Positions 1 to 6,273 of a stretch of DNA of 12,375 nt are shown piece by piece. The position numbers and the translations under genes are program-made. Location: assembly GCA_900754615.1 (NCBI GenBank), contig CAAEDN010000110.1, forward strand, positions 1 through 12,375, in the 5' to 3' direction. How positions within the stretch are numbered: position 1 is the first letter of the stretch; each line of letters begins with the position of its first letter. A model generated the notes under the pieces. It did no database searches. It was not told the origin of the DNA and saw only the letters and a program-made list of their open reading frames with translations. Source of the DNA: an uncultured Holdemanella sp. (GTDB taxonomy: Bacteria > Bacillota_I > Bacilli_A > Erysipelotrichales > Erysipelotrichaceae).

Positions 1-12
1 ACCAATATTCAT
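1..12 (-). CDS. 5' end of an unidentified gene running off the left edge
   Basis: On the minus strand an AGGAG ribosome site (positions 23-19) sits 6 nt before an ATG at 12-10, followed by codons for M-N-I-G before the window ends. The ribosome site and spacing are good, and the site lies downstream of the MATE terminator, so a new gene probably starts here. Only four codons are visible and nothing can be said about its product. Confidence 0.5.
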
Positions 13-40
13 ATCTCTCTCCTAAAAATAATAATAAACT

Positions 41-80
41 AAAAGAAGCCATTCTAGACGCCAACACTAGAATGGTTTTC
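41..80 (-). terminator. Intrinsic terminator after the MATE gene
   Basis: The arms CCATTCTA (49-56) and TAGAATGG (68-75) form a perfect 8-bp stem with an 11-nt loop, and wobble pairs can extend it. On the minus strand it is followed by CTTCTTTT. It begins a few bases past the MATE stop codon. The plus side also has a T-rich tail, so it may work in both directions. Confidence 0.75.
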
Positions 81-83
81 TTA

Positions 84-1421
84 TTATTCTTGCCAATTAA
101 TTTTGCGATAATACAAGAAAAATACAACACTTGATAAGGCCCATGTGAACGGATAAATCATATATACAAATATAATATTATGAAACATCATGTTTAATGC
201 CGTTAATAAGGTAACTCTAACAAAGCACCAGCATACAAGCATAACTATCATAGGAACCACCGACTTTCCTACACCTCGAAGCACAGCTGACACACCATGA
301 CTATATGCTAATAAGAAGAATAGTATCGTTGCATAATGTGCACGCTCAATCCCATATTGTATAACTCGCGGATCATTCACAAACAAGCGCATCAATGGTT
401 CTGCAAACAATGCAATCAACAATCCAATTACTTCAGCTAAACTAACTGAACAAGTTAATCCAAAATGAGCACCTTTTCTTGCTCGATCAAATTCTCTTGC
501 ACCTCTATTTTGTGAAACAAAAGTCGTCAGTGCCATCATAAAGCTTGTGATGGGTAAAAACGCAAACCCCTCAATTTTTGTATACGTACCAATACCTGCC
601 ATTGCCAATGATCCAAAGGTATTAATATTGGATTGTACAACTACGTTGGATATTGAAATTAAACTATTCTGAATACCTGTTGGAATGCCCATTTCCAATA
701 TTTCTTTACCCACATCTGCATGTATGCGTATTTTAGAAAGATGAACCTGATGACTTTCATTCGTATTCAACAGTAGATACAAACAAAGGATTGCGCTTAA
801 AAACTGCGATAAAATCGTAGCCAGAGCAGCTCCTTCTACATTCATATGAAAGCACGCTACAAATACAACGTCCAATACGACATTCACACAACTTGATGCA
901 ATCAAAAAATACAATGGATGTTTACTATCGCCTACTGACTGCATTATACCCACACAAGAATTGTATAAAATCATTCCTAGAGATCCTAGAAAATAGATTT
1001 GTAGATACGAAATCGACAACTGAATTACATTGTTTGGTGTTCCCATCCACCCTAAAAGAATAGGTGCCAATAAGTATCCAAACACGGTTAAGCCAATCCC
1101 AAAAACCACTCCATACGCCATCAATGTATGAATCGCATTTTGCATCCTTTCTATGTCTTTTGCACCAAAATAGCGTGCAATCACAACCCCAGCTCCAACA
1201 GAAATCCCTTGGAATAGACTTGTCAAAAGAAAAATCAATTCGCCACAAGAAGTAACGGCTGCAAGGCTAGAACTACCTAAAAAGTTCCCTACAATTAAGG
1301 AATCTGCCGTGTTATATAGTTGTTGAAATAAATTGCCTAAAAACACGGGAAAAGCAAATAAAAGCATTTGTTTCCATATTGTTCCTGATGTCATTAACAT
1401 TTGATTCTTTTTCATGAACAT
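84..1421 (-). CDS. MATE family multidrug/cation efflux transporter
   Basis: This 445-residue integral membrane protein has the usual length for the MatE family, which exports drugs or other organic compounds across the cytoplasmic membrane in exchange for Na+ or H+. The first helix region carries the typical QQLYNTADSLIVGNFLG segment (about 33-49), followed by GISVGAGVVIARYFGAKD (about 72-89). The second half repeats the pattern (GIPTGIQNSLIS near 245, FVSQNRGAREFDRARKG near 302). About twelve hydrophobic segments can be seen, as in the two-bundle MATE fold. Only a weak GGTG-like ribosome site precedes the ATG at 1421, and the in-frame ATG two codons later (1415) is an equally possible start. 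The gene lies 51 nt downstream of an AraC-type regulator on the same strand, so it may be that regulator's target, although a short terminator hairpin lies between them. The substrate cannot be predicted. Confidence 0.93.
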   Translation of the reverse strand: MFMKKNQMLMTSGTIWKQMLLFAFPVFLGNLFQQLYNTADSLIVGNFLGSSSLAAVTSCGELIFLLTSLFQGISVGAGVVIARYFGAKDIERMQNAIHTLMAYGVVFGIGLTVFGYLLAPILLGWMGTPNNVIQLSISYLQIYFLGSLGMILYNSCVGIMQSVGDSKHPLYFLIASSCVNVVLDVVFVACFHMNVEGAALATILSQFLSAILCLYLLLNTNESHQVHLSKIRIHADVGKEILEMGIPTGIQNSLISISNVVVQSNINTFGSLAMAGIGTYTKIEGFAFLPITSFMMALTTFVSQNRGAREFDRARKGAHFGLTCSVSLAEVIGLLIALFAEPLMRLFVNDPRVIQYGIERAHYATILFFLLAYSHGVSAVLRGVGKSVVPMIVMLVCWCFVRVTLLTALNMMFHNIIFVYMIYPFTWALSSVVFFLYYRKINWQE

Positions 1422-1450
1422 ATCTTACACCAAAAAGTGATGTTTAAGTA

Positions 1451-1474
1451 AAGAAAAAGTCCATTTCTGGACCT
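1451..1474 (-). terminator. Short intrinsic terminator between araC-type gene and MATE gene
   Basis: On the minus strand GTCCA (1472-1468), a GAAA tetraloop and TGGAC (1463-1459) are followed by TTTTTCTTT. The stem begins right at the regulator's TAG stop (1475-1473), which can add one or two pairs. The 5-7 bp stem suggests partial termination, so some transcription may run on into the MATE gene. Confidence 0.6.
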
Positions 1475-2642
1475 ATTGTGTAATACTCTTGGCATAATCT
1501 GTTGGGGAAATGCCATATTGCAGCTTAAACTTTCTTGAAAAATAATGAATTGAAGTAAAGCCTAGAACATCAGATATTTCTGAAATCGTTTGATTATGTT
1601 CATGAATCATAATTTTCGCCTGATTCAATTTTACATTTGAAATATATTGTTTTGGCGTTATATGAATATTGGATTTAAACAAATTCTGTAAACTAGATCT
1701 AGAAATCGAAAATTTCAAGCACAAATCCTCTACTGTAAAATGTTTATACACATTATTATTGATAAATACCAAGATTTCATTCAGCAATGTGCTTTCATAA
1801 TGCTCCTGCATTGGATTTGTCGTAATTCCCTGCGACTCTTCTGTCTTATCATCGAATTGATATAAAAGAATCAAAATTTGTTTCAAATACAACAAAACAA
1901 GTTCAGAATTCAGATGACCATCTGACTGAATCGATTTCATAAATTCAGATAAAACTTGATAAATATCTTTCCGTGTATGGAAAACACGATTTTTTAAGTC
2001 ACCAGCCAATTTATTTTCCATATCAAACGTAATAGTCAAATAAGAACAAGTACTTTGACTATCTGTACTTTGTGTATGGAACTGTCCGGGATAATATAAA
2101 ATTAAATCATATTTTTGAAGCCTGTACTTCTGACCATCTATTGTCGTATCTAAAGTTCCATGGTCAATATATGTCAATTCATAATAATCATGTGTTTCAC
2201 CAGGAAATATATAATTTGATTTACGCACTTGATAAAAACATGTGAAAATCTCTTTTAAATTCATTTTCGAAACTAAAGCCTGGTATATATATGGAGATTC
2301 CATCATCTTTTGATTCATTCCATGACTTGAATAGTGAATCTGAAGCACACTTTCTCGTGAAATAGAAGCATAATTAAAATAGATATCTGGTTTTAATCGA
2401 ACAACACGATGGATTACATACTCTTCAAATTTTTTTCCATCCTTGCTTACCACAAGCATTATAATTCCACTTTTTGTATCCAAATATACAGGATCACTTG
2501 AATAATAAAAAGAATCAAATGTCTTGTTCGTGATTTTAAAATCATTTTCAACATAATCAACCAAATGTTCAGAATTATGATTCACAGAATAAAATACATC
2601 CCCAAATTTTTGGAATGAATAATTCGTAGTTCTTTTTTGCAT
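1473..2642 (-). CDS. AraC family transcriptional regulator with cupin sensor and extra N-terminal region
   Basis: This 389-residue protein is a DNA-binding transcription regulator. The C-terminal AraC/XylS domain (about 285-386) has both helix-turn-helix units: the first around TVEDLCLKFSISRSSLQNLFK (303-323), the second around TISEISDVLGFTSIHYFSRKFK (352-373), then the family signature YGISPTDY. Residues 145-210 look like the AraC_binding cupin (HDYYELTYIDHGTLDTTIDG, then YDLILYYPGQFH), which normally binds a small ligand. Residues 1-125 are additional, making the protein about 100 residues longer than the common form; I do not recognise this part. The start is fixed by AAGGAG (2656-2651) 8 nt before the ATG. 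A good promoter lies upstream with an inverted repeat across its -10. The MATE pump directly downstream is the most likely regulated partner; this is inferred from position only. Confidence 0.92.
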   Translation of the reverse strand: MQKRTTNYSFQKFGDVFYSVNHNSEHLVDYVENDFKITNKTFDSFYYSSDPVYLDTKSGIIMLVVSKDGKKFEEYVIHRVVRLKPDIYFNYASISRESVLQIHYSSHGMNQKMMESPYIYQALVSKMNLKEIFTCFYQVRKSNYIFPGETHDYYELTYIDHGTLDTTIDGQKYRLQKYDLILYYPGQFHTQSTDSQSTCSYLTITFDMENKLAGDLKNRVFHTRKDIYQVLSEFMKSIQSDGHLNSELVLLYLKQILILLYQFDDKTEESQGITTNPMQEHYESTLLNEILVFINNNVYKHFTVEDLCLKFSISRSSLQNLFKSNIHITPKQYISNVKLNQAKIMIHEHNQTISEISDVLGFTSIHYFSRKFKLQYGISPTDYAKSITQ

Positions 2643-2681
2643 AAGTAATTCTCCTTAGTTTTATGCTCTTATTATTTTGTT

Positions 2682-2717
2682 CTTTTTAGTTTAGAAAGTT
2701 ATTTATCTACTAAAAAG
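2682..2717. repeat. 9-bp inverted repeat across the araC-type promoter (candidate operator)
   Basis: CTTTTTAGT (2682-2690) and ACTAAAAAG (2709-2717) are perfect inverted copies 18 bp apart. One arm overlaps the -10 box and expected start point of the regulator gene's promoter. The other lies about two helical turns downstream, where a dimeric repressor or autoregulator could bind. Confidence 0.4.
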
Positions 2718-2744
2718 TATAAGCCTAAACAGTTTATTAGTAAA
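2716..2744 (-). promoter_or_regulatory. Sigma-A type promoter of the AraC-type regulator
   Basis: The minus strand reads TTTACT (2744-2739), a 17-bp spacer and TATACT (2721-2716). The spacing is optimal and the -10 differs from consensus at one position. It would give a 5' leader of about 65 nt before the ATG at 2642. Confidence 0.65.
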
Positions 2745-2760
2745 GTATTTTTATGTAAAC

Positions 2761-2805
2761 AAAAGTGCTTTATTTACCATTTAGTATGATAAATAAAGCA
2801 CTTTT
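2761..2805 (-). terminator. Strong intrinsic terminator after the 90-residue orphan
   Basis: A perfect 16-bp stem has arms at 2761-2776 and 2790-2805 and a 13-nt loop. The arms start and end in A/T runs, so U-tracts appear on both strands. It starts within 10 nt of the orphan's stop codon and insulates it from the AraC-type gene. Confidence 0.8.
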
Positions 2806-2812
2806 AATTATC

Positions 2813-3085
2813 TCATTTTTTTATCATAGGAAGAATTACCTGATTTATAATCTCATAATTTGTAGTTCTTTCATCCGCATAATAGTAATCTTTAAATTCA
2901 TCTAGTGATAGAGTCACTATTTTTATCAAGGACATTTCCCTATTATCTCTTTTCCAAATTTCATATTCATATACATCCACATCCCGCGTATTTAAAAGAA
3001 CATTATATTCTGTACCATCCAAACAAAAACGAAAACAATCCAAAAAAAATACACTCATTTGTGATTCATCTACTGATATATACAT
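2813..3085 (-). CDS. Small protein of unknown function (90 aa)
   Basis: The start is well supported: AAGGAG (3099-3094) lies 8 nt before the ATG at 3085, and a strong terminator follows the stop. The protein is soluble-looking, with no signal peptide or membrane helix. The N-terminal half alternates hydrophobic and polar residues (MSVFFLDCFRFCLDGTEYNVLL, roughly 10-31), suggesting beta strands. The C-terminal half is more acidic and tyrosine-rich (LSLDEFKDYYYADERTTNYE, about 60-79). I do not recognise a family. It is transcribed divergently from the tetR/oleate hydratase region, with its own terminator, so it looks like a stand-alone gene. No clear promoter could be picked out upstream. Confidence 0.7.
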   Translation of the reverse strand: MYISVDESQMSVFFLDCFRFCLDGTEYNVLLNTRDVDVYEYEIWKRDNREMSLIKIVTLSLDEFKDYYYADERTTNYEIINQVILPMIKK

Positions 3086-3209
3086 ATAGTTAGCTCCTTC
3101 TTTTTCTACTTATACTTTAAATCAAAGACATATATTTTCATAGCTTTATTTAACGCCTACAAATATGCTATGTTTAATTCCCAAAATTTCACAAAATCTT
3201 TTGATTATA

Positions 3210-3237
3210 TTAACAAATGGCAAGTCTATAGTATAAA
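3210..3237 (+). promoter_or_regulatory. Promoter for the structured RNA upstream of tetR
   Basis: TTAACA (3210-3215) and TATAAA (3232-3237) are each one base from consensus and separated by 16 bp. An overlapping alternative -10, TATAGT, lies at 3227-3232. Transcription would start near 3239-3244, at the palindrome, and run about 130 nt to the terminator at 3338-3372. Confidence 0.5.
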
Positions 3238-3257
3238 TGTGCTAGAGAGAAGCACAT
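3237..3257. promoter_or_regulatory. 21-bp palindrome, candidate TetR operator
   Basis: ATGTGCT (3237-3243), a 7-nt spacer and AGCACAT (3251-3257) form a perfect inverted repeat placed just at the expected transcription start. Size and place fit a TetR-family operator, and a tetR gene lies 130 bp downstream. In RNA it could also form a 5' hairpin. No second copy is seen before oleate hydratase. Confidence 0.4.
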
Positions 3258-3372
3258 CTACAATATTCAAAAGGCCTCATTTACAGCGTGAGGCAGGAAA
3301 TTCTGTTTGTTACAGCCATACAGAATTCAATGTTCATGGTCTCCTAAGAATTGACGGGAGACCCTTTTTTTT
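3238..3372 (+). ncRNA. Candidate structured small RNA or transcription attenuator
   Basis: Between a good promoter and a strong terminator there is no convincing coding sequence but a run of hairpins. They are TGTGCT/AGCACA (3238-3243/3251-3256), GCCTCA/TGAGGC (3274-3279/3289-3294), AATTCTGT/ACAGAATT (3299-3306/3320-3327) and the terminator stem (3338-3363). CTGT (3303-3306) could instead pair with ACAG (3312-3315), so alternative folds exist. I do not recognise a known riboswitch, T-box or housekeeping RNA. The terminator ends 13 nt before the tetR ATG, so this could be an attenuated leader of tetR or an independent transcript of about 130 nt. Confidence 0.4.
3338..3372 (+). terminator. Intrinsic terminator immediately upstream of tetR
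   Basis: GGTCTCC (3338-3344) and GGAGACC (3357-3363) form a GC-rich 7-bp stem with a 12-nt loop, followed by C and eight Ts (3365-3372). This is a textbook terminator. It stands before, not after, a recognisable gene. Confidence 0.85.
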
Positions 3373-3379
3373 ATAACAT
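3351..3379 (+). promoter_or_regulatory. Possible tetR promoter embedded in the terminator
   Basis: TTGACG (3351-3356) lies in the terminator loop. TAACAT (3374-3379) follows at 17 bp, or TATAAC (3372-3377) at 15 bp. Transcription would start at or next to the tetR ATG (3386), giving a leaderless mRNA and explaining the missing ribosome site. The -10 match is mediocre. Confidence 0.3.
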
Positions 3380-3385
3380 AGAATT

Positions 3386-3949
3386 ATGTCAAACTTAACT
3401 AAATTAGCTTTAGAGCAATCCCTAAAAAAATTCTTATTAAAAAAGCCTCTTGATAAGATCACAATCAAAGATTTAACGGATGATATAGGAATATCAAGGA
3501 TGTCTTTTTATTACCATTTTAAGGATATTTATGATTTAGTCGAATGGTCTTGTATTTATGATGCTAAAAATGCGCTTAAAGGAAATAAAACTTACGATAC
3601 ATGGCAAGAAGGTTTAACATCTATTTTTGAAGCTGTTTTACAAAACAAACCATTCATATTGAATGTGTATCACACTACAACACAAGATAGCATTGAACGT
3701 TTTCTATTTACAACTGTACATGACCTGATTTTAGGGGTTGTTAGAGAAAAAGCTAAAGACACCAACATTTCAGAAAAACAAATCCAATTCATTGCCGATT
3801 TCTATAAATATAGCTTTGTAGGCATTATGCTCGACTGGATCAGCAAAGGCATGAGTGAAGATTATCATGAAATCGTCTATAATATGGCCAATACTTTGCA
3901 TGGTTCTATCGCAAATTCAATTTTTAACTTTACAAATGAAGCAAAATGA
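3386..3949 (+). CDS. TetR/AcrR family transcriptional regulator (DhaS-like)
   Basis: This 187-residue protein is a dimeric DNA-binding regulator. Residues 1-55 are a clear TetR N-terminal domain: TIKDLTDDIGISRMSFYYHFKD (about 26-47) is the helix-turn-helix, and the MSNLTK start and YHFKDIYDLVEW are typical of the DhaS-like subgroup of Firmicutes. Residues 70-180 form the helical ligand/dimer domain. No Shine-Dalgarno stands before the ATG; the nearest GGGAG is over 20 nt away inside the terminator. Yet the family-typical N-terminus supports this start, so a leaderless or weakly translated mRNA is likely. Oleate hydratase begins 91 nt downstream, and TetR-type repressors near fatty-acid genes often sense fatty acids or acyl-CoA, so it probably controls that gene; this is inferred. 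Its stop codon lies inside the next terminator stem. Confidence 0.9.
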   Translation: MSNLTKLALEQSLKKFLLKKPLDKITIKDLTDDIGISRMSFYYHFKDIYDLVEWSCIYDAKNALKGNKTYDTWQEGLTSIFEAVLQNKPFILNVYHTTTQDSIERFLFTTVHDLILGVVREKAKDTNISEKQIQFIADFYKYSFVGIMLDWISKGMSEDYHEIVYNMANTLHGSIANSIFNFTNEAK

Positions 3950-3976
3950 TAAAAAAATTATCATCTTGCTTTTTTT
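3941..3976 (+). terminator. Intrinsic terminator overlapping the tetR stop codon
   Basis: The arms 3941-3952 and 3958-3969 form a 12-bp stem with one mismatch and a five-A loop, followed by seven Ts (3970-3976). The tetR TGA (3947-3949) lies within the left arm. The hairpin separates tetR from oleate hydratase transcription. Confidence 0.8.
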
Positions 3977-4025
3977 GTTTATAGTTTTTTACTTTGAATC
4001 TCACTATTATGTAGCCATAAAGAAA

Positions 4026-4032
4026 AAGGAGG
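4026..4032 (+). promoter_or_regulatory. Ribosome binding site fixing the oleate hydratase start
   Basis: AAGGAGG is a perfect Shine-Dalgarno. It leaves 8 nt to the ATG at 4041 but only 2 nt to the ATG at 4035, so 4041 is the start. The open frame continues upstream to 3855 inside tetR, but that part has no ribosome site and crosses a terminator. Confidence 0.85.
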
Positions 4033-4040
4033 ACATGTAT

Positions 4041-5999
4041 ATGTCAAAGAATAATGTAAAATTAGGCATTGCAGGCCTTACCGCTGCAGCAACAGGTGCT
4101 GCGTTATTTACTGCAAAAAAAGTAAACGATAAGAAAAAAGAAGAAAAGAAAACAACAAATGATTATCGTAATACAGAACGTGGAAAATACGAAAAAAATT
4201 CAAAGGGTATATATTACACTAACGGAAACTACGAAGCATTTGCCCGCCCAGAAAAGCCAGCTGACGTCGATAATAAGAATGCATATATCGTAGGTAGTGG
4301 CCTTGCTGCACTAGCGGCTGCTTGCTTCTTAGTTCGTGATGGACAAATGCCAGGTAAAAACATCCATATCTTAGAAGCTATGGACATTGCTGGTGGCGCT
4401 TGTGATGGTATCTATGATCCAACTCGTGGATATGTAATGCGTGGTGGACGTGAAATGGAAAACCATTTCGAGTGTTTATGGGATCTATTCAGAAGTATTC
4501 CCTCATTAGAAGTTGAAGGAGCTAGCGTTCTAGATGAATATTACTGGTTAAATAAACATGATCCTAATTACTCATTATGTCGTGCTACAATCAATCAAGG
4601 AAAAGATGCGCATACAGATGGTAAATTTGATTTAAGTACTAAAGGTGCTATGGAAATCATGAAATTATTCATGACACCAGACGAAGATTTATATGATAAA
4701 ACGATTGAAGACGTATTTGATGAAGAAGTATTCGATTCAACTTTCTGGATGTACTGGAGAAGCATGTTCGCATTTGAAAACTGGCACTCAGCATTAGAGA
4801 TGAAATTATACTTCCAAAGATTTATTCACCACATTTCAGGTCTTCCTGATTTCAGTGCTTTAAAATTCACTCGTTACAACCAATATGAATCATTGATTCT
4901 TCCTATGCAAAAATATCTAGAAGCTCACGGCGTTAATTTCAAATTCAACACAGAAGTAACGAACGTTGAATTTGAATTTGTAGGTGACAAAAAAATTGCC
5001 AAGACCATTGAATGTAAAGTCAACGGGACAGAAACAGGTATTGTATTAACTGAAAATGATTTAGTATTCGTCACAAACGGAAGCTGTACAGAAGGAACTA
5101 TTTATGGTGATCAAGACCATGCACCTAATGGAGATGCAGAAGTAAGAACAAGCGGATGCTGGAGCTTATGGAAAAACATTGCTAAACAAGACCCAAGCTT
5201 TGGACATCCAGAAAAATTCTGTTCTGACATTGCCAAGACAAACTGGGAATCGGCTACAGTTACAACTTTAGATGACAAGATCATTCCTTATATCACAAAT
5301 ATTTGTAAACGTGATCCTCGCAGTGGAAAAACAGTTACAGGTGGCATCGTAACTTGTAGAGATTCAAGTTGGCTATTAAGCTGGACTATCAACCGTCAAG
5401 GACAATTTAAGAACCAAGATCCAAATAAAGTATGTGTTTGGGTATATGGATTATTCACAGATGTAGATGGTGACTACATTAAGAAACCTATGAAGGAATG
5501 TACAGGTAAAGAAATCACAGAAGAATGGTTGTATCACTTAGGCGTTCCAACAGATCAAATCGAAGAATTAGCCACAAATTCAGCAAGATGTGTACCTACA
5601 ATGATGCCATACATCACAGCCTTCTTCATGCCAAGAACTAAAGGGGATCGTCCTGATGTCATTCCTGATGGATGTGTAAACTTCGCATTCCTTGGACAGT
5701 TTGCCGACACACCAAGAGATACAGTCTTCACTACCGAATATTCAGTACGTACCGCAATGGAAGCTGTTTATGGGTTATTAGGAGTAGATCGTGGTGTTCC
5801 AGAAGTTTGGGGCAGCGTATATGATGTACGAGAATTATTAGATTCTAGCGTTAAATTGATGGATGGTAAATCTCCATTAGAAATCAATCTTGGCCCATTA
5901 AATGTATTTAAAAAACCTGTTCTAAAAGCAATCAAAGGAACTGTCATTGAAAAACTATTAAAAGATCATGATGTCATAAAAAGTGATATGAAATATTAA
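4041..5999 (+). CDS. ohyA: Oleate hydratase (FAD-dependent fatty acid double-bond hydratase)
   Basis: This 652-residue enzyme adds water to the cis-9 double bond of oleic and linoleic acid to give 10-hydroxy fatty acids (EC 4.2.1.53), a detoxifying reaction common in gut Firmicutes. The Rossmann FAD motif is GSGLAALAAA (85-94) with E112 as the likely ribose-binding acid. RGGREMENHFE (134-144) contains E138, matching the catalytic glutamate of characterised enzymes. Y257 (LYFQRF) lies 119 residues further on, the same spacing as the E122/Y241 pair of Elizabethkingia OhyA. The FAFLGQFADTPRDTVFTTEYSVR block (548-570) is also family-typical. The conserved protein begins at about residue 57 (GIYYTNGNYEAFARP). 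The 56 residues before it hold a hydrophobic stretch (8-24) and a lysine-rich linker, a possible membrane tether. The preceding terminator implies its own promoter; TATTAT (4005-4010) could be the -10, but no -35 is evident. Confidence 0.96.
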   Translation: MSKNNVKLGIAGLTAAATGAALFTAKKVNDKKKEEKKTTNDYRNTERGKYEKNSKGIYYTNGNYEAFARPEKPADVDNKNAYIVGSGLAALAAACFLVRDGQMPGKNIHILEAMDIAGGACDGIYDPTRGYVMRGGREMENHFECLWDLFRSIPSLEVEGASVLDEYYWLNKHDPNYSLCRATINQGKDAHTDGKFDLSTKGAMEIMKLFMTPDEDLYDKTIEDVFDEEVFDSTFWMYWRSMFAFENWHSALEMKLYFQRFIHHISGLPDFSALKFTRYNQYESLILPMQKYLEAHGVNFKFNTEVTNVEFEFVGDKKIAKTIECKVNGTETGIVLTENDLVFVTNGSCTEGTIYGDQDHAPNGDAEVRTSGCWSLWKNIAKQDPSFGHPEKFCSDIAKTNWESATVTTLDDKIIPYITNICKRDPRSGKTVTGGIVTCRDSSWLLSWTINRQGQFKNQDPNKVCVWVYGLFTDVDGDYIKKPMKECTGKEITEEWLYHLGVPTDQIEELATNSARCVPTMMPYITAFFMPRTKGDRPDVIPDGCVNFAFLGQFADTPRDTVFTTEYSVRTAMEAVYGLLGVDRGVPEVWGSVYDVRELLDSSVKLMDGKSPLEINLGPLNVFKKPVLKAIKGTVIEKLLKDHDVIKSDMKY

Positions 6000-6004
6000 C
6001 AAAA

Positions 6005-6040
6005 GAGCTATCAGTCAAAATTGACTGATAGCTTCTTTTT
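6005..6040. terminator. Bidirectional terminator between convergent genes
   Basis: GCTATCAGTCAA (6007-6018) and TTGACTGATAGC (6021-6032) form a perfect 12-bp stem, with flanking A/T runs giving U-tracts on both strands. It serves ohyA on the plus strand and the 64-residue orphan on the minus strand. Confidence 0.88.
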
Positions 6041-6233
6041 ATAGGTCTAACCAAATTTTTAATCCAGTTGTGTCCGCTCTTCCTGATACGAACGTTACCT
6101 CTACATTATGATATTGCTCACATTCTTTACGAATATCCTTTACTAGCCCTTCTAGTATAACTTCGTTTTTCCGATTATATAATATTATTTTTGTTTCCGG
6201 ATAAAACAGCTTCATACATTCATGAAAATTCAT
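6039..6233 (-). CDS. Small protein of unknown function (64 aa)
   Basis: A TGAGG ribosome site (GAGG at 6245-6242) lies 8 nt before the ATG at 6233, and a perfect terminator follows the stop. The protein has no signal peptide or membrane helix. The pattern TKIILYNRKNEVILEGLVKDI (about 14-34), then NVEVTFVSGRADTTGLKIWLDL, suggests a small beta-rich fold. I cannot assign a family. Only 33 nt separate it from the DUF349 gene, and a hairpin with a U-tract fills most of that gap. There is no room for a promoter, so it is probably made from read-through of the DUF349 transcript at a reduced level. Confidence 0.7.
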   Translation of the reverse strand: MNFHECMKLFYPETKIILYNRKNEVILEGLVKDIRKECEQYHNVEVTFVSGRADTTGLKIWLDL

Positions 6234-6246
6234 ATAATAAACCTCA

Positions 6247-6273
6247 AGAAAAAGAGAGTAGATCTACTACTCT
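6247..6273 (-). terminator. Hairpin and U-tract at the DUF349 gene stop codon
   Basis: On the minus strand AGAGTAG (6273-6267), loop TAGAT and CTACTCT (6261-6255) are followed by CTTTTTCTT. The DUF349 TAG stop (6269-6267) is part of the stem. The tail abuts the ribosome site of the next gene, so it probably acts as a partial terminator or 3'-end stabiliser. Confidence 0.6.

Noticed and set aside
925..1248. 107-codon minus-strand open frame within the MATE gene
   Set aside because: It overlaps the well-supported MATE frame, and has no family signature or ribosome site.
3170..3376. Plus-strand open frame of 68 codons upstream of tetR
   Set aside because: It runs across the promoter, hairpins and terminator, has no ribosome site, and its product looks random.
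3238..3385. T-box or known riboswitch before tetR
   Set aside because: No T-box sequence or recognisable riboswitch core could be seen; it is kept only as an unassigned structured RNA.
3855..4040. Longer oleate hydratase start inside tetR
   Set aside because: No ribosome site, crosses a strong terminator and overlaps tetR in another frame; AAGGAGG at 4026-4032 points to 4041.
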